From assembly GCA_032358165.1 (NCBI GenBank), contig JAALGY010000057.1:992001-1056000 (forward strand): a DNA stretch of 64,000 nt, in the 5' to 3' direction. Positions 32,218 through 44,383 of this stretch are shown in pieces; positions within the stretch are counted from its first letter, which is position 1, and every line of letters starts with the position of its first letter. Source of the DNA: Diplosphaera chodatii. Lineage: Eukaryota > Chlorophyta > Trebouxiophyceae > Prasiolales > Stichococcaceae. Position numbers and translations under genes: made by a program. The notes beneath the pieces were generated by a model. That model was not told the DNA's origin, searched no databases, and saw nothing but the letters and a program-made list of their open reading frames with translations.

Positions 32218-35200
32218 CCGCCAGCACCAGCAGCAGCAGGCGGCACAGGCGCAGGCGGTCGCCGCAGCGCAGGCCGCGCAGCAGCAGGCGGCGCAGGCGC
32301 AGATGCTGCCGCAGATGTTCTACCCCATGGTGTCGCCCATGTACTACCCGCCGGCCGCGTACAGCATGCCGGCGGTCGGCGCCCCGGGCCCCGTGGTGTC
32401 CCACGGGCAGCTGCTGGACGCCGTGCGCCGCCAGATCGACTACTACTTCAGCGTCGACAACCTGGTCAAGGACCTGTTCCTGCGGCGCAAGATGGACGAC
32501 GGCGGCTGGATACCCCTCGCGGTGATCGCGGGCTTCAACCGCGTGCGCATGCTGACGCCGGACCTGTCGATCATCATGGACGCGATGCGCGGGTCGGCCA
32601 CCACGGAGGTGGCTGCTACAGGGCTGGCGCTGCGGGCGCGCGACAGCCCCTCCCGCTGGGTGCTGCCCCTGGAGCAGCGTGACGCCCCGGCAGCCTACGC
32701 GCAGGTGGCGTCGCCCACTGCCGGCGCCGCCGCCGCTGCGCAGCAGGCGGCCGCGGCTCCAGCCGCCATCACGCAGGCGCCTGCAGCTGCTGGTGGCACG
32801 CCGGCGAAAGCTGCAGCAGACAGCAGCTCACAGCAGCCTGAGGCTGCGCCTGTCGAGGCGGCGCCGCCCAGCCAGGATCAGGCCCCCGCTGCTGTGGAGG
32901 CGCCCGCAGCAGCACAGCCGCAGCAGCAGGAGGCGCCCGCAGCCGCGCAGCTCCAGCAGCAGCAAGAGCAGCGGCAGACGTCAGATCAGCAGCCCGCCAA
33001 CCTGGCATCTGCGCCTTCTGGCGTGTCTGGCTCCAGCGCTGGTCACGCAGCCGGCACGGCTGGTGCGTCTGAGGAGGCCAAGCCAGCTGCAGCGCACCCT
33101 GCGGACGAGGACGACGACATGTTCCAGCTCGACGAGGTGCACCCGAGTCCTCGTGTGCTGCCTTGCCTGGCATACACGTGCGCTGACCGTGCATACACGG
33201 ACGTCTCACGGTTATCTAAAATCTATGAGGTTGTGAACCGCAGGAGCACCAGGTGCCAGAGGCTGCTGTGGCCACGCCGGTGTCCAAACAGGAGGCCGCC
33301 TCGCCGAAGCGGCAGCTCAGCGACCGCGACGTGGAGAAGATCATCCTGCTGACGCCGTCGCGCGGCGGCAAAGACAAAGACGCCGCCGCCCGCGGCCACG
33401 AGGACGCCTCCGTGCAACGACACGCCCCGGACTCTGTGGAGGTATATGTCCCGCCAGCCGGCTGCCCTGTGCTTGTGACCGCAGCTTGGATCCCAAGCGT
33501 GTGAGGACAGGCACTTGCGTGGCTCTGCTGAGCACAGGCGGACTCTCAGCCTGCATGCTCTGCCGTGTGGAGAGGAGGGTCAAGCACACAGCGCTCCTGA
33601 TGCATTGGTGTGATGTAGCAGGCGCGCACCAAGGCAGTGCCGGCCAAGGGCCGGCCGCCGCCGGGCCCGCGTGGTGGCTCCAACATGGGGCAATTCTACC
33701 CTGCCAGCATGCCCAAGTCCATTGCCCGCGGCGGGTGAGCTGTGTGCCACTGCTGATGCCCGGTTGTGTCATGATCTGCTGGAGGCACCTGCCTTCTGGC
33801 TGACAGTACTGGCGGCCTGCGCTGCCCAATGAACTGCCCCCCCCTCTGCACTGCACCGTGTTGATGCCCAGCTGCAACAGGCAACAAGTCTGCCGCTGTC
33901 ACTGCTGCTGCAGCGGTCGAGGCGGTCGGGGAATGAGCGGCGCATCGCCGCCGTCCAACGGCATCGGCTGGGTCATGGGCAGCTCGCCCGATGCCAATGG
34001 CGCCGGGTTCCACTACGGCAGCAAGGGCCGCTCGGCGGGTGCCTCCAGCCTGGGTGCTCGCCCAAAGGGAGCCAGCCCGTCTGCTGGTGGCGGCGGCCCC
34101 CTGGTGAGCCCTTTGGCCCAGCACCCCAGCTACCTATGCAGCCAGTGGAGACATGCACCTGTTGGCTGGCCACATTGAAATTTGTCGATTGGCAAAGCCT
34201 TGTGTATGGCCGTCCTGGCGGCCATTGATCTTTGATGTCAATAGGGTTACATCATGCACAGTCTGCTGTGATTGGAGCAGCACGTCAGCACGCACACTAC
34301 GCATATCGGCTGACCCTGGGCCTCTGTGTGCGCAGGGGCAAGAGCTGCAGCATCCCAGCCATGCGCTGCTGGAGGAGCAGGGTTTCGACAAGGTGACGTA
34401 CTCCACGTACCGCGAGCGCTGCCTGGCGGATCGTGCTGAGCTTGGTGCGAAATTCTCTCTGTCCGACATGCCCGCATGTGGCGTCAAGTACCTACCTGCA
34501 GCACAGGCTGCCCTGCAATGACTGCAGCTCGGAGCTGGTCTGGCAGATAGCGCACGAGTGGCATCAATGACTCTTTGTAGCCCTGAAGTCAAACTTGGTG
34601 CACCACAACGTTGCTCACAATGGACCATGGTGCCTTTCCCACAGGCATTGGCCACAGCGACGAGATGAACACGCTGTTCCGCTTCTGGTCGTACTTCCTG
34701 CGCGACAGCTTCAACTCGAGCATGTACGACGAGTTCCGGCAGCTGGCATGGGAGGACGCCTGCGACGGCTACCAGGTGAGCAAGCGGCAATGCACCGCCT
34801 CCGCCTTCATCTGCCGTCTCAATACCTGCCGTCAGTCGAGATATTCAGTCCAGATATTCCCAGCACAAGTGGATGGCTGACCAGATGCGCTGCTTCATGC
34901 GACAGTATGGCATGGAGTGCCTGTTCCGCTTCTACTCCTACGGCTTGGAGAAGGCCTTCAGCGCGGACCTGTACCACGATTTCGAGGAGATCACGCTGAA
35001 GGACTTCAAAGCCACGGCTCCGCCCAGGCTGTATGGCCTCGAGAAGGTAGGCTGCTGCCGGTGCTCATGTAGTGTCAACCCAACAGCAGGCTGTCGTCAA
35101 TGAAACGCTTCGTGGCGTCTGCAAGCCGACCTGGATGCTCTCCTCCTACCTGCAGTACTGGGCATTTCACCACTACAACGGTCTGCCCGCCAGTAGCGGC

Positions 35201-36329
35201 ATCGAGATGAACCAACAGGTGCTGCCCTGAGCCCACGCCGACCTGGTTGCAGTGCCTCGCATGATTGCCTCCTCAGCCCGGCCTGACACGGGCCCGACAC
35301 ACCGGTAAGCTGAGCGCTGGCTGCTGTCCGCTGCAGCTGAAGGAGATACTGGACACCAAGTTCAGGAAGCTGGATGATTTCCGGGCAGCACAGCCTGAGC
35401 AGGAACGCCACCGGCACTATCAGGTGAGAAGCTTGAACGCCAGCATTTGAAGTTGGTGTCAATATGTATCAAAAGTACTTCTTAAGTGATGGCCGATGAT
35501 GTTCACAACCATGCTAATTCCGAGGCAGTTCGACGCCGCTGCGGATGCAAACTTTCTCAACCAAGATCTGTTCTGAGGCCTGCGATATGCTAATGATTTC
35601 CTTGCTTTGCTGTGCGACCACATCAAAAGCGGAAAGCGCTAGTGTTGAACGTGTGGAACACGCCATATGGCATTGCTTGGCAAGCCTGTAGTCACCAGAC
35701 CGTTCACCTGTGCTGAGCTGCTGCAGGACAACCGGGGCCACCGCAGCCGCGGCGGCACGCCCACAGGCAGCCTGGAGCGGGGCCACGGCTTCGCGGGGCG
35801 GTACCACGCCAACGGCACTGGCGGCAAGGGCCTCGGCGGCGGCAAGGCGGGCGCCGTGGGCTTCAGGCGCCCCGCATCGCGCTCGCCGGACCGCGGGCTG
35901 CTGGCCGCCGCCGCCGACAAGCTGGCCGCCTCCAAGCTGGCCGGCGCGTCCCCCCCGGCCCCGCCCCAGCGTGCCGGCAAGGCCTCCGATGCCGGCGCCG
36001 CAGCAGACAGCAGAGACGGCACGGCAGCGGCCGCCGCCGAGCACAAGGCAGTGGGCGACGCAGCAAGCGTGTCGGCGGTCGCGGCGCGCATCGCAGAGCT
36101 GGAGGTCGCTGACGAGAAGGCGGCAGCCGCCGCTGGTGACCTAGCGTCCCAGGCTGAGCCTGTGCGCACCAACTCTGGCTCCGCACTGTCCAAGGCCTTT
36201 GCCTCAGCACGCTCCTCCTTTGAGCAGCCACCAGCGAGTGGCTCCAGCGGCAACGGCAATGGCAGTGGAGTCTCCGCGCCCGCCGGTGAGGAGCTCGCCA
36301 ATGGAACTGGCACGGTCGCAGCTTCATAG
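30389..36329 (+). CDS. LARP1: La-related protein 1 (LARP1)
   Basis: Thirteen exons give 1,281 residues: 30389-30532, 30775-31251, 31350-31487, 31676-33136, 33253-33441, 33622-33734, 33914-34103, 34336-34444, 34645-34775, 34906-35046, 35156-35218, 35337-35423, 35727-36329. The N-terminal half is disordered, with Gly/Arg-rich (RGG-like) and poly-Gln stretches. A La motif lies near residues 500-590 ([19 protein letters not shown] onward). Residues about 905-1080 carry the LARP1-specific DM15 repeats: [47 protein letters not shown] and RLYGLEK followed by [13 protein letters not shown]1 binds the cap and 5' TOP sequences of mRNAs and couples TOR signalling to translation of ribosomal proteins. 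A Ser/Ala-rich tail ends the protein. Its large exon 4 (1,461 bp) contrasts with the short exons elsewhere. Confidence 0.93.
32186..32216 (+). repeat. CAG run encoding poly-Gln in LARP1
   Basis: About ten consecutive CAG codons lie inside LARP1 exon 4, followed by further Gln-rich sequence to about 32300. They encode poly-Gln before the La motif and are probably length-polymorphic. Confidence 0.85.
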
Positions 36330-37122
36330 GCACCGGGTGCATAGTCACCGCCGGCTGTTTAGCTTCCGGTATTGGGAAGCATCCTGGCCGGGGCATAGAC
36401 GACTCTGCAGCTGGCTGGTCAGCACTGGATGGCGCTTCCCACACAGGGATGCGTGTATGCGAAGGCCATAAGCATGCACACTGCTGCGGATGCAGTGAGG
36501 GCGTCTGGCCGCAGATTACGACGGGTTTTGCACCAGTAGCATGGCCACTTCTGGTTCGTTGAAGCATGTGTGAATGGTCAATCATTATTTGGGTGATGTG
36601 GGATGCATGTTCACATAGAGTAAGTCGTCTGGCGTACATTCATGCTTTTTCAGGTAGGCACAACATGGCATGAGACGAGGTTTGCGTCCCCTAGCTCTGG
36701 ACTGGCTGTTGAGCCCTCTGACGTTTTGCGCACACAGATGACGAGTATGGAAGAAGGGCGGTTGTCACTCGTTTCTCTGGACAGGAACACCCGGCATAAT
36801 GTATCTCTTCCTACCCAGTACAGTCTGGAAGACCATGACGTGTAGTCGCACACGCTTAGACCGTGTGCGGCTTGAGCTTTGCTCGCTGACCAGACCGATC
36901 AGCACCAGGCAGCACATCGCCCTTCTTCTGTCTCAGCCACCCCACAAGGCTGACCACCAGGCCCCGACTTGCCTTCTTCTTTGGCTGGCCTGCATGGCGA
37001 TGGGATAGGCTCGAGACAGCTGCAGGCTCGTGCCAAGCAGCTGTGGAGCTGTCGTGGAATGCAGCCATGCAATACATAAGTTTTGCATGAAGCAGGTGGT
37101 GGCGTAGATTTGGGTGCAGGAT
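36330..37122. other. Convergent intergenic spacer
   Basis: Between the stops of LARP1 (+) and the SVP26-like gene (-). It should hold both 3' UTRs. No gene or notable repeat seen. Confidence 0.6.
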
Positions 37123-38055
37123 TTAGGGTTCACCTGAGCTGCTGCCGCTGCTGTAGGGTGCGCCGGCGCCACCTGGCAGCGTCTGCTCATTAGCGGCCAG
37201 TGACAGGATCAGCAGGATGGGGTTGACCCATGTCGTCATGAGCAGGAAGCCGAAAATGTATTCCAGCGAGTGCCAGGTATGCCTGCAGCGCAAGGCGACC
37301 CAGTCACAATCATCGCCATGCGGGCTGTGGGTCACTGCTTCAACGCCGAAGTCATTCGCTTGCACTGACACCCATACCAGAAGTACCGCCCCCATGCCAC
37401 GTTGGCCGCTAGCAGCAGCACCATGCTGGCGAGTCCCTCCGGGCTGAGCAGCCGGAAGAACGGAAAACTCCTCAGCAGCTGCAGGTAGGCCACGTGTGCT
37501 GCAGCGCTGATGCAGACTGGCACCACTGGCAGCCGATCCCAGAACAGCAGCAGCGCGTGCACCAGCAGCGCTCCCTGATGATGCAACGCGATTGCCTGAT
37601 ACGTTGACATGGTGGGATTTGCTGGTAACACGCAGGGCGTGTCTCTGATTATGAACCTGACACGATCACCAGCTGAGCATGATCAGGGCAATCTACTAGG
37701 CTTACCTCGGATATCCAGGTGATGACTTGCTTGGCCAGCTGCGAATGCAGGACAGTATGCGGTCAAGTGCTGCTCGAGATTGCAACAGGTCGAATCTACC
37801 GTCTGCTTGACGGCCGTGCAGCTGCGCAGGGAGTGGCGCAGGCGCTCACCTGTGTCTGCTCCTCAATCAGTTCTGCAATGTAGTACAGCCCCGCAGCTGC
37901 ACGAGACACATCACTCAAACAAAGATCTTTGAAGTCGACGGCATCTTCCGAACCATTGAAGGTGACAAATTTGGAGGCGCACCAAGGCAGATCGACAGGA
38001 AGACCACGCTCAGGTAGCCACCCGCATATACCAGCACCGTAGCAGCGTCAACCAT
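37123..38055 (-). CDS. SVP26: SVP26/TEX261 (Erv26) family ER-Golgi cargo adaptor
   Basis: Five exons, 38055-37983, 37896-37850, 37738-37706, 37574-37372 and 37282-37123, join in phase to 171 residues. The order of blocks matches TEX261/Svp26: an N-terminal membrane helix (YLSVVFLSICLAAGLYYIAELIEE), then GALLVHALLLFWDRLP, a third helix, SFPFFRLLSPEGLASMVLLLAANVAWGRYFW, and a last segment with YIFGFLLMTTWVNPILLILSL. These small four-helix proteins are COPII cargo receptors that move specific membrane proteins and glycosyltransferases from the ER to the Golgi. Length is close to the family norm (about 200). The tail is Gly/Ser-rich. The start was chosen as the only in-frame ATG ahead of the first helix; its exon is 399 bp from the start of the divergent helicase gene. 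Confidence 0.88.
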
Positions 38056-38454
38056 GACCTTGAAGTGGGCAAGACAAACACATAGGGCTGTAGATGTGCA
38101 CTAGCACTACATATGCGAAGCGACCAACAGCCCGATCGACATGCAAGTGCGACGATACCAGCTGCAACGCTGCTCGCACTACTGTACACTGTGTCGCTGT
38201 CAAAGCAAAATGTCAATCAATAAGCGGGCATGCAAGTATACAGGTGCCGGCTTGAAGCAGGCAAGCGGTCTAGTCGAGCATCTGCAGCCGGCCCTGGAGC
38301 AGTCACCATGTCCCAATTTGCTCGTGTGCTGCCGACCTGCATGGTCACTTGTCCTCCTGCGGACACCTCCAGTTGAGCCCTGGCAGTCCTATACTGAGCT
38401 GCGTTGCCCCAACCTCATTGGTTTGGGCGTGTGCAGAGCCTTGTTGCTGCAAGT
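38056..38454. promoter_or_regulatory. Divergent promoter region
   Basis: Upstream region shared by the SVP26-like (-) and DDX47-like (+) genes. No motif is assigned. Confidence 0.45.
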
Positions 38455-40783
38455 ATGGTCAGCCAGACGGCGCCGGCGCAGACCACTATCGAGAAATTCA
38501 AAGCGCTGGGTGTATGCGAGGAGCTAGCCGAGGCCGCCGCAGCGCTCGGTTGGAAGACTCCGACTAACATCCAGGAGCAGGCCGTCCCGCACCTGCTACA
38601 AGGTGGCAGCAAAGGCCGTCCATGTCAGCCGTCGCATCCGCATGCCGCAGTGTGCATGCCTCACCAACGCCAGGTCACAAGGCAGCGGCCGACACTCACG
38701 CCCACCATACCTTCGAGTGCAGCGCTGCCCCACTGTAGTTATCCTGGCTGTGTGTTGGTACATGTGCAGGTCGGGATGTCATCGGCCTTGCGCAGACGGG
38801 CTCCGGCAAGACGGGCGCCTTTGCGTTGCCCATCCTGCAGGAGCTGCTGGACAAGCCGCAGGCGCTGTTCGCGCTCGTGCTGTCCCCCACGCGCGAGCTC
38901 GCCATCCAGATTGCCGAGCAGTTCGAGGCGCTTGGTTCAGGCATACAGGTCAAGTGCGCTGTCCTGGTGGGCGGCATCGACATGATGGCCCAGGTCAGTC
39001 CCATGTGAGGGCACCCAACACTTGTCTGCATGTGGTGTCATGCAGGATCCAGTGTAGACAACGGGCAACAGCACTGTAGCCCCTTCGCGCTGTGATTTCT
39101 GGTTGACCACCCCTGCTGACACCTACGCACTGTGCAGGCCATTGCGCTGGGCAAACGTCCGCATATCATTGTGGGCACACCCGGCCGCGTGGTGGACCAC
39201 CTTTCCAACACCAAGGTGACGGTTGTGCAGCACGCCGTCGCTGCTTTGCAGCAAATGTTGAGCAGATGCGCCGGAGGCCGCAACATGCAGTGGGTGCCTG
39301 TTTTCAGCGCGACCAGTGGTTGTGCAGGGTTTCAGCCTGAAGACACTGCGCCACCTGGTGCTGGACGAGGCAGACCGGCTGCTGAACATGGACTTCGAGC
39401 AGGAGATCGACCAGATCCTGAAGTCGGTGCCCCGGGACCGCCGCACGCAGCTCTTCTCTGCCACCATGACCTCCAAGGTGGCCTTCAATTGCACTGCATA
39501 TGCTAGCTTCACTCAGCCAGAACCAGTCGTCGGCAGCACACCTGGTGTACACATGGCTAGCCTAATGGGGTTGCGGTCCTGTCTTGCACAGGTCCAGAAG
39601 CTGCAGCGGGCGTGCCTGCAGAACCCCGTCAAAGTCGAAGTATCGGCGAAATACACCACTGTGGATACCCTTCGTCAACAGTACCTCTTTGTCCCCGCCA
39701 AGCACAAGGTGGTGGTGTGCGTGCTGCCTGAGCGTCCAGTGTTTGCGTTTTGTACGCAAAGCTGCCAGACCTGCTCCTGCACATGTTGGTGCCCAGCAGG
39801 TAGGCATGCTGTTCACCGCAGGACTGCTACTTGGCATACGTCCTGACGGAGCTGGCAAAGAGCACCTGCATGATCTTCACGCGCACATGCGACAACACGC
39901 GCAAGATTGCGCTGTCGCTGCGGAATCTGGGCTTTGGCGCCATCCCCATCCACGGCCAGATGAGCCAGCCCAAGCGCCTCGGGGCGCTTAACAAGTTCAA
40001 GGTGACAGGCATTGCTGGCACATGATGTGCACTTGGCAGAATAGCATCATGGGAGGGTCGAAAGCAATGTTGAGATGGAGCGTACTGTATGGAGGACTCC
40101 TTGTTCAGCGCGCAGCATTGATACATTGATGTGGCCACCCCACAGTCGGGAGAGCGCAACCTGCTGGTGGCGACGGATGTGGCGTCACGCGGCCTGGACA
40201 TCCCTGAGGTGGACGTCGTCATCAATTACGACGTGCCGACCAACTCCAAGGACTACGTGCACCGCGTGGGACGCACCGCGCGGGCTGGCCGCTCCGGCCG
40301 GTCCCTCACATTCGTCACACAGTGAGTGGTTGGCCGGCAGCATGCCTGGTGTGGTTCCACTGTGCTGCAGGGCAGGCTGCTCCTTATGCCTAGTACATTG
40401 CAAGGTACAGGACATCTGTGCTTGCCTTGTAGGTATGATGTGGAGCTGTTCCAGAAGATCGAGGCGTTGACAGGCCTGAAGATGGAACTGTACCCGACTG
40501 AGCAGGCGCGCCGCTTGGCACACCGCTGCTGTGCTTTCGAGCTGTACGCATGGCAGCATCGTTGGGGCCTTTGACTCGTCGTCCTGCGACCTGACACTGT
40601 GATGCCTCATGCCTGCAGGAGGCCGTCATGCTGCTGCAGGAGCGTGTGAACGAAGCGCAGCGGTTGGCTACACAGCTCATGAAGGAGACAGACAAGAACA
40701 AGAAGGGTTCCAAGCGGAAGGGTGGCGGTGGGAATGATGCAGAGGACGCAGGGCAGATGTTCAAAAGGAAATACGGCAAATGA
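38455..40783 (+). CDS. DDX47: DEAD-box RNA helicase, DDX47/Rrp3 type
   Basis: Nine exons give 436 residues: 38455-38602, 38770-38993, 39138-39215, 39328-39477, 39592-39708, 39822-40001, 40146-40321, 40433-40505, 40619-40783. The helicase motifs appear in order: Q motif ([14 protein letters not shown]), motif I AQTGSGKT (57-64), PTRELA, GTPGR, DEAD (163-166), SAT, then [19 protein letters not shown] and [11 protein letters not shown]. The C-terminus [21 protein letters not shown] and a Lys-rich end are characteristic of Rrp3/DDX47, a nucleolar ATPase needed for 18S pre-rRNA processing. The intron after 40505 has no GT at any in-phase donor; a GC donor right after the PTEQ codons is the simplest reading. 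The protein is otherwise complete and of normal length. Confidence 0.93.
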
Positions 40784-41896
40784 TGACGGCTGCTGTGGAC
40801 TGTCAGATGTAGCTTGTAGGTTGTGGTGTGACTGCTGCCCCAATGCTGGCTCAAGTGCTGACGTGCATTGGCAACTGCGGTGTTTTCCGCGTGTTTCAAT
40901 GAGTAAATATACGCATGCTGTGGCTTGTCATCATCAGCAGCGGGAGCAGCGAGCAGGTACATGCCCCTGCATTGCCACAGTGCTGCGGCACGCAGATCAG
41001 GGTGCAGTGTGGCACAAGATACACTAAGAGATCTAGGCACCCAGTCTCCCAGTGCCCTGGGTGTCAACAGGAAGCAGTACCGTTCCCGATCTGCTGCCTG
41101 ACGGCGGGACGCTACAGGCAGGCGAGGGCGGCTCGTGAGGTGCGACCTTGGCGTCGGGTCGCCTCCTCTTTCGGCGTGCAGGCGTAGACGGCCTGTGGCG
41201 ACCGCGCCGGCGTTACACAGGTGAGCGGCAGCTCCTGGCGTGTGAGGCATCGTTTGCCGCCTCGCCTGGCAGGCATCAAACTGGAAGGGCCAGCCTTGCT
41301 CTTCGGCTTGTGGTGGCCGCGTCCTGGGGTCAGTTGCTGCAGCTGCGGGTGCCAGACGGCAGCAAGCATGCAGCGGCGCATGCCTCCAGCTCAAGCCCAA
41401 GCTGATGCCAGACATTGGGAACTGCAGCAATTGGCCTGCAACACCGTGTGAAGGGTCCAGCGGGCAGTGGCTCCGCCACTGTCGAACTTGGCGTGCAGCA
41501 TTTCAAGCAATCAGAGCTCGGCGCGTTGCCGATAGGTTCAGATCCTCTCTAAAACGGCTGCATGCGCTGTATGCAATGCGGCTGCAAGCATGCTTTTTGG
41601 GCATAGGGCGGCATTGGGGCATCCTGCAGCGCCCTCATTGCCGTTCAGACTGCTCTTTTGCTCAGCATTTTCATCAGTCACCTACCGCTACAGCGGTTGC
41701 AGCAGTCATGGCAGTCTCACGCACCCCGAAATTGGCAGCGCAGGGAGCGTCTCTCTGTGCAGGGGTTGCCCCATGCGTCACAACGTATCACCTCACAGGA
41801 GGCGATCTTGGGCAGCACTTGGCTGTATCTGCAGCTCTCATTGCCTCGCCCTCACATGCTGAGAACCGTCTGTGGTGCCTGCTGCAGGACGCCACC
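40784..41896. other. Intergenic, upstream of eS4
   Basis: Tandem spacer between the helicase stop and the eS4 start. Several open frames exist on both strands (the longest reads minus across 40390-41430), but none has recognisable motifs. A non-coding 5' exon or intron of eS4 could lie here. Confidence 0.5.
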
Positions 41897-43711
41897 ATGC
41901 CGCGCGGTCCCAAGAAGCATCTGAAGCGCCTCAATGCGCCCAGCCACTGGATGCTGGACAAGCTGGGCGGCGTGTTCGCGCCCAAGCCGTCGCCCGGCCC
42001 GCACAAGCAGCGCGAGTGCCTGCCGCTCACAGTGCTGCTGCGCAACCGCCTCAAGTGGGCTCCTGCAGCTGCCCAGCATCGCTGATTTGCAGCAACATCT
42101 GGCGCTCCTCGCATGCACCCTGTGCAAGCACGAGAAGGTGCAGGGCTAGTTTCAAATTGCTCGACCAGAAATGACTGTAACTGACTGACTATGGCGCTTG
42201 CTGCTGCTTCCAGGTATGCCCTGACACGCCGTGAGGTGACAGCAATCCTCATGCAGCGGCACGTGAAGGTTGATGGCAAGGTGAGGCTCCCATGAGGCGC
42301 AGACCTGCCTCATGACCAGCTGGACAGGTCTAACCACACAATGGCTGCTCATCAGCCTGTCTGTCAGCCTCTGCCAGCGTGCAGAATCTGACACAGGGTG
42401 CCCTTAATACCATTGACGCAGGTGCGGACGGATGCCACCTACCCGGCAGGCTACATGGACGTCATCGAGATCGAGAAGACGGGGGAGCAGTTCAGGCTGG
42501 TGTACGATGTCAAGGGGCGCTTCGTGGTGCACCGCATCAGCCCCGAGGAGGCGTCCTACAAGCTGGCCAAGGTGGGGCGTCGTCCCTGTCGTCTGAGTTC
42601 CTGCAGGTGCTCCCCGTGTGCTGTGCCATTGGCCACAGCATGTGATATTGTCACGCAAAATCCGTTTGAAGCACAGGTAGCCACTGCCACGCTGTCCTCA
42701 ATGCACAACGCATGGGTCATCAGGCTGGGGTGCATCACATGTGGCTTGCTCCCGCAGGTGGTGCGGCAGCAGGTGGGCAAGGGCGGCGTGCCGTACATCG
42801 CCACGCACGACGGCCGCACCATCCGCTACCCCGACCCCGACATCCGGGTGCGTTTGCAGTATCTGCTCTGGCCCTCTGCTGCACAGCACCCTGGTGTGAA
42901 GAGGAAAAGCTGTGCCAAGCCTGTTCGCAAGACCGCGTCGCTTCGATCCATAACAGGCCATACCCTGCTCTGCTTGATTGTGTCGCATTATGTGTCTGTA
43001 CCAAACAGCTCGGGATGTGTTGCAAACTGTGCTGACCATACTATCATGGCCCATGCTCTGCAGCACAACGACACCGTCATGCTGGACATCGAGACCGGCA
43101 AGGTCAAGGACTTCGTCAAGTTCGGCCCGGGCAACCTGTGCATGATCGTTGGCGGCGCCAACGGTGGTCGCGTGGGCACCATCGTCCACGAGGAGAAGCA
43201 CAAGGGCAGCTTCGAGATCGTGCACATCCGGGACGCAGCAGGTGACGCCCTGACCCTCCTGATTGTGCCGTGCATGATGTGACTGCTTGCGCTTTCAGCT
43301 GGGCAGTGTTGCTGCAGACCAGTTTGCTCTGCCACGGCCCCTCAACCCTTTCCTTTGTGGCATTCAATGCTGTGACAAGGTGCTGAGTGAATCCTGCAAT
43401 CCCATCTGCAGGCCAGGAGTTTGCCACTCGCATTGGCAACGTGTTTACCATTGGCCGGGGTGACAAGCCGCTGATCTCGCTGCCAAAGGGCAAGGGGCTC
43501 AGGTGCGACTGCAATCTGCTGATGCCGATGCGCCATCTGCAGTCGCCATCTGTGTCCAGCTGGCTGCGCATGTTGGGCAACATTTGCGCTGTCATATTGT
43601 CCTTGATCTAAAGCCTGGCAAAACGTTGTAGAGGAGCTGACCTTCCTCTCCCTCTCGCTGTTCAGGATGAGCATCGTGCAGGAGGCAGCCAAGCGCGCAG
43701 GCACCGCCTAA
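41897..43711 (+). CDS. RPS4: 40S ribosomal protein eS4 (RPS4)
   Basis: Seven exons give 259 residues: 41897-42054, 42214-42280, 42422-42571, 42758-42847, 43064-43241, 43412-43502, 43666-43711. The sequence is unmistakable: [38 protein letters not shown], the S4-type segment [31 protein letters not shown], and the KOW-region segment [17 protein letters not shown]. It ends in VQEAAKRAG. eS4 sits on the small ribosomal subunit body near the mRNA entry side. Length is the family norm (about 260). The ATG has a good context (GCCACC before it). The usual second residue is Ala; here it is Pro. Confidence 0.97.
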
Positions 43712-44383
43712 GGGTTTTGCTGACGCTTCAGCAACACACAGCTTGCAGCTGCTGGACGTGTGTTGGGTGGCCGGCATGCGAGTCCAGGTTGGGAGGCACC
43801 GCCGCCAGAGGAGGCTTGTCTGGGGTTGGCATGTCGAGTGCTGGCATTGCGGGTTTTAGTAGCATTGCTGCTGTCTTAGCTCTGCTGTCGAGGTAAACCC
43901 ATCATGCACATCCTTCGGTATCTACACATGAGATGGACAGGCCATACCGTATACTGCTGCACATATTATAACGCCACTTGATCCACTCCCTAAACCCGGC
44001 TCTTCGTAATGCACCCAGTCCAGACGGTGTGGTCCAGCTTTACACGATGACACGAAAGGCGCAAGATGCAGCAGATTAGGAACCAAGAAAAGCCTGGGAC
44101 GCAGCAAGAAAGCAAGAACGGCGAATTGTTCAACATAGCAATGGTGAAGATGAAACGCCACCCTGTGCAATGGAGCGAATAAGATTCGCACACCTCACCC
44201 TACAAGTCAGACGGTGCAAAGCATATTCAAAGTCAGCTGATGTGGCAGGGGCCGGCAGGAGTGCCTCCACTCACTGGATGCTGCTGGTGCTGAATACGAA
44301 TTGATGCCTCTCTTTCCTACATCTGAAGGGTGCAAGTCCCATTGCAACCCGTAATGCTCAAGTCACCGCCGCTCCTGTCTAGG
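43712..44383. other. Convergent intergenic spacer
   Basis: Between the stops of eS4 (+) and the kinase gene (-). I checked it for tRNA-like sequence by eye and saw none. Confidence 0.55.

Noticed and set aside
31698..32404. Long Ala/Pro/Arg-rich frames antisense to LARP1 exon 4
   Set aside because: These are frame shadows of the GC-rich, repeat-coding LARP1 exon.
40390..41430. 346-residue minus-strand open frame over the DDX47 3' end and the intergenic region
   Set aside because: It overlaps the confirmed helicase exon antisense and shows no recognisable domain or splice structure. GC-rich shadow frames of this length are common here.
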